Origin: Bacillota bacterium
Lineage (GTDB): Bacteria > Bacillota > Clostridia > Christensenellales > SZUA-584
Assembly (NCBI GenBank): GCA_023408075.1
Contig: JAEYKW010000008.1
Coordinates: 1-64,000, forward strand
DNA length: 64,000 nt
Reading direction: 5' to 3'
Shown here: piece by piece, positions 17,632-26,994 of the stretch
Position numbering within the stretch: position 1 is the stretch's first letter
How the letters are laid out: every line of letters begins with the position of its first letter
Position numbers and translations under genes: made by a program
The notes under the pieces: generated by a model
Databases searched by the model: none
The model's input: only the letters and a program-made list of their open reading frames with translations
Told to the model about the DNA's origin: nothing

Positions 17632-18564
17632 ATGTTTTCGAAACGCAAAAAGAGTGTCACTTTGAATACATCGCGCATGCTGGGCCGTCGGCGCAGAAAC
17701 TTAGGAATGCTTTTCGTCATTCCCGCAGCGCTGTATATGCTGATTTTCGTGGGTTATCCGATAATAAGCAATTTTATACTGAGCTTTCAGGATGTGACGG
17801 TGCAAACAATCAATAAGGCGGACAAACCGTTTGTCGGCTTTGACAACTACATTAAGCTCCTGGGCGACCCGGTACTCGGCAAATCGGTGGTCAATACCTT
17901 CGTCTTTACCATCGGGAGCATTGTATTTCAGTTTATCATCGGATTCGCACTCGCGCTGTTCTTCAACAAGAAGTTTACGTTCGCCAAGCCGATACGCGGA
18001 CTGATGATGATACCGTGGATGATCCCCATCACCATTACGGGCTTGATGTTCAAATTTATGTTCACATCGAATGTCGGCATATTTAATGAGATGTTTAAAA
18101 GCATCGGGCTTGCGCCGGTCGACTGGCTGTTCCAAACGAATACGGCCATGCCGGCACTCATTTTCGCGAACATATGGATCGGCATTCCGTTCAATATGAT
18201 TTTGCTTTCCACGGGGCTGACGACGATTCCCGAAGAATTGTACGAAAGCGCCGCGATTGACGGCGCAAGCAGAACGCAAAGCTTCTTTAAAATTACGCTG
18301 CCGATGCTCAAGCCGGCCATCGAATCTGTGCTTGTTCTTGGCTTCATCTACACGTTCAAGGTGTTTGATCTTGTGTTCGTGATGACAAACGGCGGACCGG
18401 TCGATTCGACACAAATGTTGTCTACCTATTCGTATAAGCTGTCGTTCAGCCTGTTCAGATACAGCGAAGGTGCCACAGTGGCGAATATATTGTTTGTCAT
18501 ACTGTTCATCGTCAGCCTGATTTACATCAGATACTTCAATCGTGATACTGCGGAGGTAGATTAA
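17632..18564 (+). CDS. CUT1 sugar ABC transporter permease (MalF/UgpA-like)
   Basis: 310-residue permease with about six membrane helices. The cytoplasmic coupling motif of the BPD_transp_1 domain is clear: EELYESAAIDGASRTQSFFK followed by ITLPMLKP. GTGGGG lies seven bases before ATG 17632, so I reject the in-frame GTG at 17620. The stop overlaps the next gene start by one base (TAATG). The ATPase for this pair is not adjacent; the MsmK-type ATPase at 25685 is the likely energiser. Confidence 0.94.
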   Translation: MFSKRKKSVTLNTSRMLGRRRRNLGMLFVIPAALYMLIFVGYPIISNFILSFQDVTVQTINKADKPFVGFDNYIKLLGDPVLGKSVVNTFVFTIGSIVFQFIIGFALALFFNKKFTFAKPIRGLMMIPWMIPITITGLMFKFMFTSNVGIFNEMFKSIGLAPVDWLFQTNTAMPALIFANIWIGIPFNMILLSTGLTTIPEELYESAAIDGASRTQSFFKITLPMLKPAIESVLVLGFIYTFKVFDLVFVMTNGGPVDSTQMLSTYSYKLSFSLFRYSEGATVANILFVILFIVSLIYIRYFNRDTAEVD

Positions 18565-19409
18565 TGAATACGGTACTATCCAAAAAGAAGAATATGGCGC
18601 TGAATATCACGTCGGTGCTGCTGCTTATTGTCCTGCTGCTTCCGCTGTATTGGATGATCGTGACGTCGCTGAAATATGAAAAAGAAGTGTTCGTTTCACC
18701 GCCCACGCTGTTTCCGACAACAATCAACACGGAGACATATTCAGCGCAGCTTCAGTCCGGCGACTTTAATATGTTTCAGGCATTCGGAAACAGCACGCTC
18801 ATTGCACTGGGCAGCATGCTGATTGCGCTGGTGCTGGCAGTGCCTGCGTCTTATGGCCTCGCGCGTTTCCGTTTTAAGGGCAAAAAGCTGTTTGTCCTGT
18901 TCTTTCTTGTCACACAGATGCTGCCGGTGTCGGTGCTGCTGACGCCGCTGTTCATATTGTTTAAGAATCTGTCTATAGGAAATGACACTGTATTATCCAC
19001 AATACTGGCAGACGCCACCATCGGCATTCCGTTCTCGGTGCTGATACTGCGCGCCTATTTCGCGTCGATACCCAAGGAGATTGAGGACGCGGCGCTCATA
19101 GACGGCTGCAATCGTTTCACGTCGTTTCTGCGAATTTTCATACCCATTGCCAAGCCGGGCGTGGCCGTATGCGGGGTGTTTTCCTTCCTGTACGCATGGG
19201 GAGACCTGGCTTTTGGCCTGACGTTTATTCGTGATCAGGCCATGAGGCCGATTACAGCGGGTATTTTTAACTTCCTGGGCCAGTACGGAACCAAATGGAG
19301 CTACCTGTGCGCGTTCGGCGTTGTGACGATCGTACCTGTCGTGCTGATATTTATATTCATGCAAAAATATATCATCAGCGGACTGACCGCAGGCGCGGTG
19401 AAAGGATGA
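18564..19409 (+). CDS. CUT1 sugar ABC transporter permease (MalG/UgpE-like)
   Basis: 281-residue partner permease. Six predicted helices and the coupling motif KEIEDAALIDGCNRFTSFLR followed by IFIPIAKPG place it in the MalG group. Translation is probably coupled to the preceding permease through the one-base overlap. The glycosidase gene at 19413 starts three bases after its stop. Confidence 0.94.
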   Translation: MNTVLSKKKNMALNITSVLLLIVLLLPLYWMIVTSLKYEKEVFVSPPTLFPTTINTETYSAQLQSGDFNMFQAFGNSTLIALGSMLIALVLAVPASYGLARFRFKGKKLFVLFFLVTQMLPVSVLLTPLFILFKNLSIGNDTVLSTILADATIGIPFSVLILRAYFASIPKEIEDAALIDGCNRFTSFLRIFIPIAKPGVAVCGVFSFLYAWGDLAFGLTFIRDQAMRPITAGIFNFLGQYGTKWSYLCAFGVVTIVPVVLIFIFMQKYIISGLTAGAVKG

Positions 19410-19412
19410 TTT

Positions 19413-21392
19413 ATGCCCACACTATTGGCTGAAAGGAACAGGCTGATTCGCCTGTTCGACAATGAGATACTGTGGATAGAAGGATGGGGCAAAAATGCGC
19501 TGCGCATCCGGGCAACCAAGTGTGCGCAAATGCCACCGGAAGATTGGGTGCTGCTGCCTCAGGATACCCAAGCGGCCATACATATTGACGGGAACCGCGC
19601 GTCCGTAACAAACGGCAACATCCGTGCCGAAGTTCTGGAATCCGGAAAAATCAGAATTTTTAATCAGCATGGCAAGCTGCTGCTCGGAGAATATCTGCGC
19701 ACCAGACAGGATCTGTTTTCGGAGGACTGTTCGGCGCTGGAGATAGAGGCGCGTGAGTTCAGGCCGATTATCGGCGGGGATTATGAGCTGTTTATGCGGT
19801 TTGAGTCCACATCAGCCGACGAAAAAATATACGGCATGGGGCAGTATCAGCAGCCGTTTCTCAATCTGAAGGGGGCGGATATCGAGCTGGCTCACCGCAA
19901 CTCGCAAGCCAGTGTGCCGTTTTGCATGTCGAGTGAGGGATACGGCCTTCTCTGGAACAACCCGGCAATCGGCAGGGCCACATTCGGCAAAAATGTGACG
20001 ACATGGCAGGCGAAATCGACAAAGGCGCTCGATTATTGGATCACCGCGGGCGACACCCCCGCCGAGATTGAGGAAGCCTACGCGGCTGTTGCGGGCACCG
20101 TGCCAATGATGCCGGACTATGCGATGGGCTTTTGGCAGTGCAAGCTACGTTATCAAACGCAGGAAGAGCTGCTTCATATCGCGCGTGAATACAAGCGCAG
20201 AAATCTTCCCATTTCGGTGATCGTCATTGATTTTTTTCATTGGCCGACTCAGGGCGACTGGCGGTTTGACGACACATACTGGCCGGATCCGGACGCGATG
20301 ATCGCAGAGCTTAAGGAGCTTGGCATTGAACTGATGGTATCCGTCTGGCCGACGGTCGATTACCGCAGTGAGAACTTTGCCGAAATGAAAGACAAGGGGT
20401 ATTTGATCCGCACCGAGCGCGGATTCCGTCTGTCTATGGATTTTCAAGGCAACACCGTTCATTTTGATGCCACAAATCCGGCTGCGCGCGATTACGTATG
20501 GCAAAAGGCCAAAAAAAATTATTACGACAAGGGCATTCGGATTTTCTGGCTGGATGAAGCGGAGCCCGAATACTCGGCCTATGATTTTGATAATTTCAGG
20601 TACCATCTGGGGTCCAATCTGCAAATCGGGAATGTCTATCCGCTCATGTACGCAAAGGCGTTTTTTGAGGGGATGCAGAAGGAAGGTCAGGAAAACATCA
20701 TTAATCTCATTCGCTGCGCATGGGCGGGAAGCCAGAAGTATGGCGCTCTCGTATGGTCGGGCGATATTCACTCAAGCTGGGCAAGCCTGCGCAACCAATT
20801 GACGGCGGGCCTTAATATGGGCATTGCGGGCATACCCTGGTGGACGACGGATATCGGCGGATTTCACGGCGGTGACCCGAATGATCCGGAATTTCGCGAG
20901 TTATTTATCAGGTGGTTTCAGTATGGCACCTACTGTCCTGTGATGCGGCTGCATGGGGACCGCGAACCGCGCCAGCCGCAGGTGGGCATCACGGGCGGCG
21001 CCTCCTGCCGCTCCGGTGCTCCCAATGAAGTCTGGAGTTACGGCGATGAGGCGTATGAAATATGCAAAAAGTTTATGCATATCCGCGAATCGATGAAGCC
21101 TTATATTGAAAAAATCATGCGGGAGGCTCACACAAAAGGCACACCGCCGATGCGCCCGCTGTTCTATAGCTTTTTTAACGACGAAAAAGCCTGGCAGATT
21201 GAAGACCAGTATATGTTCGGAGATGACTATCTCGTTGCCCCGGTGTTGGAAGCGAAGGCTGCGGTACGCACGGTCTATTTACCCGAAGGCAAATGGAAGT
21301 ACGTGGAGACAGGCGAAATATATCAGGGCGGGAAAACAATAGAACTGAGCGTGACGTTGGAACAGTTCCCCGTGTTTGAAAGGCTTATTTAA
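19413..21392 (+). CDS. Glycoside hydrolase family 31 (alpha-xylosidase/alpha-glucosidase type)
   Basis: 659 residues with no signal peptide, so intracellular. The GH31 barrel is recognised by GMGQYQQPFLNLKG, the nucleophile region FWLDEAEPEYSAYDF (Asp381) and the acid/base region VWSGDIHSSWASLRNQL (Asp451), followed by GIPWWTTDIGGFHGG. The WLDEAEPE form of the nucleophile motif resembles the alpha-xylosidase branch, but alpha-glucosidase or another activity is not excluded. It acts on sugars imported by the preceding CUT1 system. Confidence 0.9.
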   Translation: MPTLLAERNRLIRLFDNEILWIEGWGKNALRIRATKCAQMPPEDWVLLPQDTQAAIHIDGNRASVTNGNIRAEVLESGKIRIFNQHGKLLLGEYLRTRQDLFSEDCSALEIEAREFRPIIGGDYELFMRFESTSADEKIYGMGQYQQPFLNLKGADIELAHRNSQASVPFCMSSEGYGLLWNNPAIGRATFGKNVTTWQAKSTKALDYWITAGDTPAEIEEAYAAVAGTVPMMPDYAMGFWQCKLRYQTQEELLHIAREYKRRNLPISVIVIDFFHWPTQGDWRFDDTYWPDPDAMIAELKELGIELMVSVWPTVDYRSENFAEMKDKGYLIRTERGFRLSMDFQGNTVHFDATNPAARDYVWQKAKKNYYDKGIRIFWLDEAEPEYSAYDFDNFRYHLGSNLQIGNVYPLMYAKAFFEGMQKEGQENIINLIRCAWAGSQKYGALVWSGDIHSSWASLRNQLTAGLNMGIAGIPWWTTDIGGFHGGDPNDPEFRELFIRWFQYGTYCPVMRLHGDREPRQPQVGITGGASCRSGAPNEVWSYGDEAYEICKKFMHIRESMKPYIEKIMREAHTKGTPPMRPLFYSFFNDEKAWQIEDQYMFGDDYLVAPVLEAKAAVRTVYLPEGKWKYVETGEIYQGGKTIELSVTLEQFPVFERLI

Positions 21393-21425
21393 TAAAACAA
21401 CCATATGGTGATAGGAGAGTTGATA

Positions 21426-23375
21426 ATGACGAATGAGTGTCTAAAACCCATTGGTCTTCATAATGTGCGCATAAATGATGCTTTTTGGCGTCGTTATGCC
21501 GATTTAATTGCGGATGTCGCCATTCCGCATCAGTGGGAGATTTTAAATGATCGGATTGATGGGCAGCCAAGCCATTGTCTGCGCAATTTCAGGATCGCGG
21601 CGGGAGAAGAAAGCGGTCAGCACAGCGGCATTGTTTTTATTGATTCGGATGTGATGAAATGGCTCGAGACCGTGGCATACAGCTTGGTCGGCAGACCGAA
21701 TGCCGAGCTTGCTAAGAATGCCGATGAAGTGATTGATCTTATTGGACGGGCGCAACACAGCGACGGCTACCTCAACACCTACTATACAATTGCGAGGCCG
21801 GATAAGCGCTGGGGCTGCCTTACGGAAGGGCACGAGCTTTACTGCGCGGGGCATATGATTGAAGCGGCGGTGGCTTACTTTCAGTCAACAGGAAAAAAGC
21901 CGCTGCTTGATATCGCGATCCGCTTTGCGGACTTGATTTGTGATGTGTTTGGTACGGGCGATAACCAAAACCACGGATATCCGGGACATCAGGAAATTGA
22001 ACTCGCGCTGGTTAAGCTTTATCGCGTGACGAAGAACAGACGGTACTTGGAACAGGCGAAACACTTCATTGATGTGAGAGGGCATCAGCCGAATTATTTT
22101 GTGGAAGAAATTAAGAAGACGAAGGGGGCCGATATTTTTAACCCCGAGCTTAAAGATTATGATCCCGCTTACTCACAATCCCACATGCCGCCAAGAGAGC
22201 AGACGACAGCTGAAGGCCACGCCGTGCGCGCCCTGTATATGTACAGCGCGATGGCAGATATCGCCGAAGAATATGGTGACACAGAGCTGCTGGCGGCCTG
22301 CGAAACGCTCTGGCAGAATATAGTGACAAAACGCATGTATATCACGGGAAGTGTGGGATCGTCGGCGAGGATGGAACGCTTTACGACCGATTATGATCTG
22401 CCAAACGATGTGAATTATTCCGAGACATGCGCATCAATCGGCTTGATGATGTTTGGTGCGAGGATGGCGAGGATAAAAGAGGACGCAAGCTATTTTGATG
22501 CCGTTGAGCGGGCGCTTTACAACACCGTTTTGGCCGGTATCTCTTTGGGCGCGGACCGCTATTTTTACGTAAATCCGCTCGAGGTATGGCCCGGCAGCTG
22601 TATGGCGCACACATCCAAGATGCACGTCAAAACCGTCAGACAGGAATGGTTTGACTGTGCATGCTGTCCCACGAACGTGGCGCGGACGATAACGGCGCTT
22701 GGCGATTATGTGTCGTCGTACGCCAAAGACGCTTATTATCTCAATTTATTTATATCCCACAATTCAGAGATGACCTTGGGCGAGACCGGCGTTGAGTTTG
22801 ACCTGAAATCCACATTCATGAGCGACGGCTGCGCCAAGCTTTATGTCAGGCCGGAAAAGCCTGCGGCGTTTGAAGTCAACATCCGCATACCCGGGTATGT
22901 AAAGGGATACGCAATCAAGATAGACGGCGCCAATATCAATTCGGTGCATATCGAAAAAGGGTATGCAAAGCTGCGCAGAGTGTGGCATACGGAAAGCACA
23001 ATTGACGTCCGTTTTGAGATAAAAGCCGAATTGATTGCCGCTCATCCCGAGGTTCGCGCAGACACCGGCAAGGTCGCGATTGTTAAGGGGCCGCTGGTGT
23101 ATTGTCTGGAGGAAGCCGATAACGGCAGGAATCTTGCTTCTGTATTTGTGCGGCAGGATACACAGCTTGAAGAAAGCTTCGATCAAAATTTGTTCGGCGG
23201 CACGACCGCGATCACATGTAAAGGGGAGAAAATAATCAATTCGAGCTGGGGGAATGAGCTTTATAAACCGGCGAGGATTGAAACCGGGCCGGTTGACCTG
23301 ACCGCAATCCCCTATTTTCTCTGGGGCAACAGAGGTGAAAATGAAATGATCGTCTGGCTCAAGGCCATGATATAA
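21426..23375 (+). CDS. Glycoside hydrolase family 127 (beta-L-arabinofuranosidase type)
   Basis: 649-residue cytoplasmic protein of the former DUF1680 family. Zn/catalytic residues known from HypBA1 are conserved: Glu333 and Cys335 in NYSETCASIG, and the DCACCPTNVART block with Cys411, Cys413 and Cys414. The usual all-alpha barrel (HSDGYLNTYYT, GHELYCAGHMIEAAVAYF) is followed by beta domains. ATG 21426 is preferred over 21405 because AGGAG lies eight bases upstream. Paired with GH31 it implies a substrate with L-arabinofuranose plus alpha-linked xylose or glucose. Confidence 0.9.
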   Translation: MTNECLKPIGLHNVRINDAFWRRYADLIADVAIPHQWEILNDRIDGQPSHCLRNFRIAAGEESGQHSGIVFIDSDVMKWLETVAYSLVGRPNAELAKNADEVIDLIGRAQHSDGYLNTYYTIARPDKRWGCLTEGHELYCAGHMIEAAVAYFQSTGKKPLLDIAIRFADLICDVFGTGDNQNHGYPGHQEIELALVKLYRVTKNRRYLEQAKHFIDVRGHQPNYFVEEIKKTKGADIFNPELKDYDPAYSQSHMPPREQTTAEGHAVRALYMYSAMADIAEEYGDTELLAACETLWQNIVTKRMYITGSVGSSARMERFTTDYDLPNDVNYSETCASIGLMMFGARMARIKEDASYFDAVERALYNTVLAGISLGADRYFYVNPLEVWPGSCMAHTSKMHVKTVRQEWFDCACCPTNVARTITALGDYVSSYAKDAYYLNLFISHNSEMTLGETGVEFDLKSTFMSDGCAKLYVRPEKPAAFEVNIRIPGYVKGYAIKIDGANINSVHIEKGYAKLRRVWHTESTIDVRFEIKAELIAAHPEVRADTGKVAIVKGPLVYCLEEADNGRNLASVFVRQDTQLEESFDQNLFGGTTAITCKGEKIINSSWGNELYKPARIETGPVDLTAIPYFLWGNRGENEMIVWLKAMI

Positions 23376-23448
23376 ACGCATCAGGACAACGACGTTCGCG
23401 GTGTGAATTCCCGACACATTCCGCTTGGTCAGCAAAAGGAGAGATACG

Positions 23449-25506
23449 ATGAAAGTATTGAGAAAGCTTTTTATGCTTGCAGCCGGAATAGTCAAAAGCA
23501 TTGCTGAAATCAGGTTTCGTTTTAAGCTCGCGGCGAGGCTGCTGTCCGGATTTTTGATCGTCGCACTGATCAGCGCCATCATCGGTGCGTACGCTGTGTA
23601 TCATTTGAAAAGCATCAGCAATATGTCGGAAGAGATGTACGAACGCATTTTAAAGCCGTCTCAAAATGTCGGGCAAATCAACGATAGTTATAAAAAAACG
23701 TGCATCGCATTAAGACAGCTCATTGTGACGAGCAATGACAGCATGGTGCAAAAGCATATTTCCGCAATCAATACGGGGCTAACGCAGATACCGCCCGCCA
23801 TTTCAGAGACGGATGTGCTGCTCGAGCCCGGAGAAACGAAGGACAGATTGGCCGGGCTCAAAGAAGCGTTCAGCGATTACAACACGGTCATGAAGCAAAT
23901 GGTGGACGCCTATGAAAATGGCAACCGTGATGAGATTGTGCAGCAGCTTTCCAAAACAAGCGATTTGAGAAACGCAGAGAGGAGTATGGACGCCGAGATA
24001 GACTCTTTGGTTTATGCAGTGGCGAGCGAAGCGTCTCTCATCAATCACAGCAATACCGAAACGGCAGATAGGGTTGTTGCCATCACAGCCATTTCAATCG
24101 CTGCGGTGCTTGCTTTTTCCGTGCTCATCGGCCTTGTTATATCAAAAAGTATCAGCAAACCGATAAAAAAGCTGACCAATCATGCAAAGCTGCTGTCTGA
24201 AGGAGAAACGAGCTTGTCGCTTTCTCAAAAATCAACCGGAGACGAGCTGGGGCAAATGGAAGCATCCTTCGCAAAGATTCTTTCTGCGATCAAGAGGCTG
24301 GAGGCGGATACGGATTTGCTGATTAATGCGGCTATGGAAGGGGCGCTGTCGCTGCGCGCCGATGAGAGCCAGCACAGCGGCGCATACCGTAAAATTGTGA
24401 AGGGCTTCAACGCCACACTCGACGCGATGATGGCCCCCATTGAAGAATCGGCAAAGGTGTTGAATGAATTCTCACAGGGCCATCTTAATGTGTCGGTTCA
24501 AGGAGAATTTAAGGGCGATTTTGCGCGGATAAAAAATGCGTTGAACACGACGATCCGCACTTTAAGCGGGTATATCAGCGAAATAACGTGTGTGACCAGG
24601 CATATGGCCGACGGAAAGCTGAACGTAGGGCTCGTATCCGAGTTTAAGGGAGACTTTATGAGCCTTAAGGACTCCATTAATCAGTGCATTGATGCTTTCG
24701 ACGGTGTGCTGAAAGAAATCAGCCGGGCGTCCGATGAGGTGGCTTTGGGTGCCGGTCAGGTTTCGGACGGCAGCCGGATCATATCTCAAGGTTCTGCTGA
24801 GCAGGCCGGTGAGCTTGAATCCTTTACCAACGCTGTGCGCGGTGTGACGCAAACGGCTAAGCATAACGCTGAGAGTGCTGAGAAAGCGAGCCGCCTCGCG
24901 CAGTCGGCTAAGGCGAATGCCGTAAACGGCAATGATATGATTCAGCTTTTGCTCAATGCGATGACAGAGATTCAGCAATCATCTGTCAACATATCAAAGA
25001 TTATTAAAGTGATTGATGGCATCGCTTTTCAAACCAACATTTTGGCGCTCAATGCAGCGGTGGAAGCGGCCCGCGCGGGCGCCTATGGACGCGGATTTGC
25101 CGTGGTGGCGCAGGAAGTCCGCAATTTGGCATTGCGCAGCGCTCAAGCGGCCAAGGAGACCCAGCTGCTGATTGAAAGCGAACAAGTTAAAACGGCTTAC
25201 GGGACTAAAACTGCCGATGATACAGTTGCAATGCTGACGGACATTCTGGAAAACATCATGCATGTGGCGGACATCTCCAATCAGATATCAAGGGCTTCAA
25301 AAAAGCAGGCAGACAATATGATTCAGATTGATATGGGCATTGAACAGGTGTCACACGTCGTACAGAGCAATTCGGCGACGGCCGAGCAAACCGCAGCATC
25401 GTCGCAGCAACTTGCAGTGCAAGCGCAATACCTGAAGCAGATGGTAAGCAGGTTTCAACTGAAACAGGAACCGGCTATGGAAATTGAGAGCATAGAATTG
25501 CAATAA
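23449..25506 (+). CDS. Methyl-accepting chemotaxis protein
   Basis: 685 residues. A transmembrane helix at about 24-50, a four-helix-bundle type sensor region, a second helix at about 205-232, a HAMP domain and two further HAMP-like repeats (GEFKGDFARIKNALNTTI and SEFKGDFMSLKDSINQ) lead to the signalling coiled coil, whose tip IAFQTNILALNAAVEAARAG is intact. It relays sugar availability to CheA/CheW and the flagellar motor; no che genes are in the window. AAAGGAGAG precedes ATG 23449. Its position inside a glycan-utilisation locus suggests it senses that sugar, perhaps through the CUT1 binding protein. Confidence 0.93.
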   Translation: MKVLRKLFMLAAGIVKSIAEIRFRFKLAARLLSGFLIVALISAIIGAYAVYHLKSISNMSEEMYERILKPSQNVGQINDSYKKTCIALRQLIVTSNDSMVQKHISAINTGLTQIPPAISETDVLLEPGETKDRLAGLKEAFSDYNTVMKQMVDAYENGNRDEIVQQLSKTSDLRNAERSMDAEIDSLVYAVASEASLINHSNTETADRVVAITAISIAAVLAFSVLIGLVISKSISKPIKKLTNHAKLLSEGETSLSLSQKSTGDELGQMEASFAKILSAIKRLEADTDLLINAAMEGALSLRADESQHSGAYRKIVKGFNATLDAMMAPIEESAKVLNEFSQGHLNVSVQGEFKGDFARIKNALNTTIRTLSGYISEITCVTRHMADGKLNVGLVSEFKGDFMSLKDSINQCIDAFDGVLKEISRASDEVALGAGQVSDGSRIISQGSAEQAGELESFTNAVRGVTQTAKHNAESAEKASRLAQSAKANAVNGNDMIQLLLNAMTEIQQSSVNISKIIKVIDGIAFQTNILALNAAVEAARAGAYGRGFAVVAQEVRNLALRSAQAAKETQLLIESEQVKTAYGTKTADDTVAMLTDILENIMHVADISNQISRASKKQADNMIQIDMGIEQVSHVVQSNSATAEQTAASSQQLAVQAQYLKQMVSRFQLKQEPAMEIESIELQ

Positions 25507-25517
25507 CATTAATGCGG

Positions 25518-25548
25518 TGCCCGCGACTCCACGTTTTTTTCGCGGGCA
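25518..25548 (+). other. Hairpin between chemoreceptor and ATPase genes
   Basis: Perfect eight-base-pair stem TGCCCGCG (25518-25525) with CGCGGGCA (25541-25548). The T-run lies in the loop, not after the stem, so this is not a normal terminator. Confidence 0.5.
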
Positions 25549-25684
25549 TACGTAAAATAAAGGAGGCTAAAGATTTCCGCCGGGCTTGCGGTGCGGCAGT
25601 ATGGAGACCTGTCGTAATGTCAGCGCACAATGTGGGCGATGGTGAACTGCGCAAGAATTCTGTGCGCGGTAAAGCTTATATGAG

Positions 25685-26803
25685 ATGTCAAAGGTAACGT
25701 TAAAAAACATAAGGAAAATTTATGACAAAGATGTTGTGGCTGTGCAGGAATTTAATCTGGAGATTGCCGACAAGGAGTTTATTGTGCTTGTCGGGCCGTC
25801 CGGCTGCGGCAAATCGACCACGCTGCGGATGGTGGCCGGGCTCGAGCAAATCTCTTGCGGTGACCTGCTCATTGATGATAAAATAGTTAACGATGTGCCG
25901 CCCAAAGACAGGGATATCGCGATGGTCTTTCAAAACTATGCGCTGTATCCGCATATGACGGTTTATGAAAACTTGGCGTTTGCATTAAAGCTGCGCCATG
26001 CCGATAAAAAAGAAATTGAGGTAAAGGTTAAGAAAGCCGCTGAGATATTAAGCATTACCGAGCTGCTGAAAAGAAAGCCCAAGGCTTTGTCGGGCGGCCA
26101 GCGGCAGCGTGTCGCCATTGGGCGGGCCATCGTTCGGCAGCCAAAAGTGTTTTTAATGGACGAGCCGCTCTCCAACCTCGACGCCAAGCTCAGGAACCAG
26201 ATGCGCGCCGAGATTATCAAACTGCGCCAAAGTATTAATACCACGTTTATTTATGTCACGCACGACCAAACGGAGGCGATGACGCTTGGAGACCGGATTG
26301 TCATTATGAAGGATGGCTACATTCAGCAGATCGGGACACCGCAGGAGGTGTTCAGCCGTCCGGCCAATCTGTTTGTGGCCGGTTTTATCGGTTCACCTCA
26401 GATGAATTTTTTCAACGTGCGGCTTGAGAAGCATGACAGCGGCTATTCCGTGGTCTTGCATGGCGTGACGATACCGCTGGCAGCTGAGATGAGTATCAGA
26501 TTGGCTGAGAAGCACATCGCCGAGCAGGATGTGGTGCTGGGCATACGCCCTGAGCACATGAGCATCGCCACGCATGACGAAACCGGCGCGGTTCATGCGG
26601 TGGTAGACGTATCGGAAATGATGGGCAGCGAAATGCATATCCATTTGAACGTAGAAGGACAGGATGTGGTTGTCCGGGTTCCCACTGTTGACCTGGATGA
26701 GAAATTCCGCGGCGGCATCGGTTACTGCACCGAGATTGATTTTAAATTTCCGGCAGCGCTCATTCATCTTTTCTCCAAAGAAGATGAAAGAAATCTGATC
26801 TGA
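25685..26803 (+). CDS. MsmK/UgpC-type sugar ABC transporter ATPase
   Basis: 372 residues. Single ABC domain with Walker A GPSGCGKST (about 36-44), Q-loop FQNYALYPHMTV, signature LSGGQRQRVAIGRAI and Walker B VFLMDEPLSNLDAKLR, followed by a C-terminal OB-fold regulatory domain (VVLGIRPEHM). This is the general ATPase type that energises CUT1 permeases and can be shared between several. It fits the permeases at 17632 and 18564, which lack an ATPase of their own. The ribosome binding site is weak. A terminator follows. Confidence 0.93.
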   Translation: MSKVTLKNIRKIYDKDVVAVQEFNLEIADKEFIVLVGPSGCGKSTTLRMVAGLEQISCGDLLIDDKIVNDVPPKDRDIAMVFQNYALYPHMTVYENLAFALKLRHADKKEIEVKVKKAAEILSITELLKRKPKALSGGQRQRVAIGRAIVRQPKVFLMDEPLSNLDAKLRNQMRAEIIKLRQSINTTFIYVTHDQTEAMTLGDRIVIMKDGYIQQIGTPQEVFSRPANLFVAGFIGSPQMNFFNVRLEKHDSGYSVVLHGVTIPLAAEMSIRLAEKHIAEQDVVLGIRPEHMSIATHDETGAVHAVVDVSEMMGSEMHIHLNVEGQDVVVRVPTVDLDEKFRGGIGYCTEIDFKFPAALIHLFSKEDERNLI

Positions 26804-26866
26804 GTCGCGAAGAAATAAAGATACTGATTGCAAATAAAAGTTTAGACATCTAGAGGAGTTCCTCGG

Positions 26867-26908
26867 CCCTGTTCATATGATTTTAGCTTATGGACGGGGT
26901 TTTCTTTA
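26867..26908 (+). terminator. Terminator after the ATPase gene
   Basis: Ten-base-pair stem CCCTGTTCAT (26867-26876) with ATGGACGGGG (26890-26899), two G-U pairs, followed by TTTTCTTT. It closes the glycan-utilisation locus. Confidence 0.8.
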
Positions 26909-26994
26909 TATAGGGAAGATGATGCTATTTATATCGGCAAAGAAATGGAGGATTTTAAGCAGAGAACAGTGGCGGTTAAACATTTGCCCGCCGT

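Noticed and set aside
25512..25697. 61-codon plus-strand frame between chemoreceptor and ATPase genes
   Set aside because: Spans a hairpin, has no domain and overlaps the ATPase start; judged non-coding.
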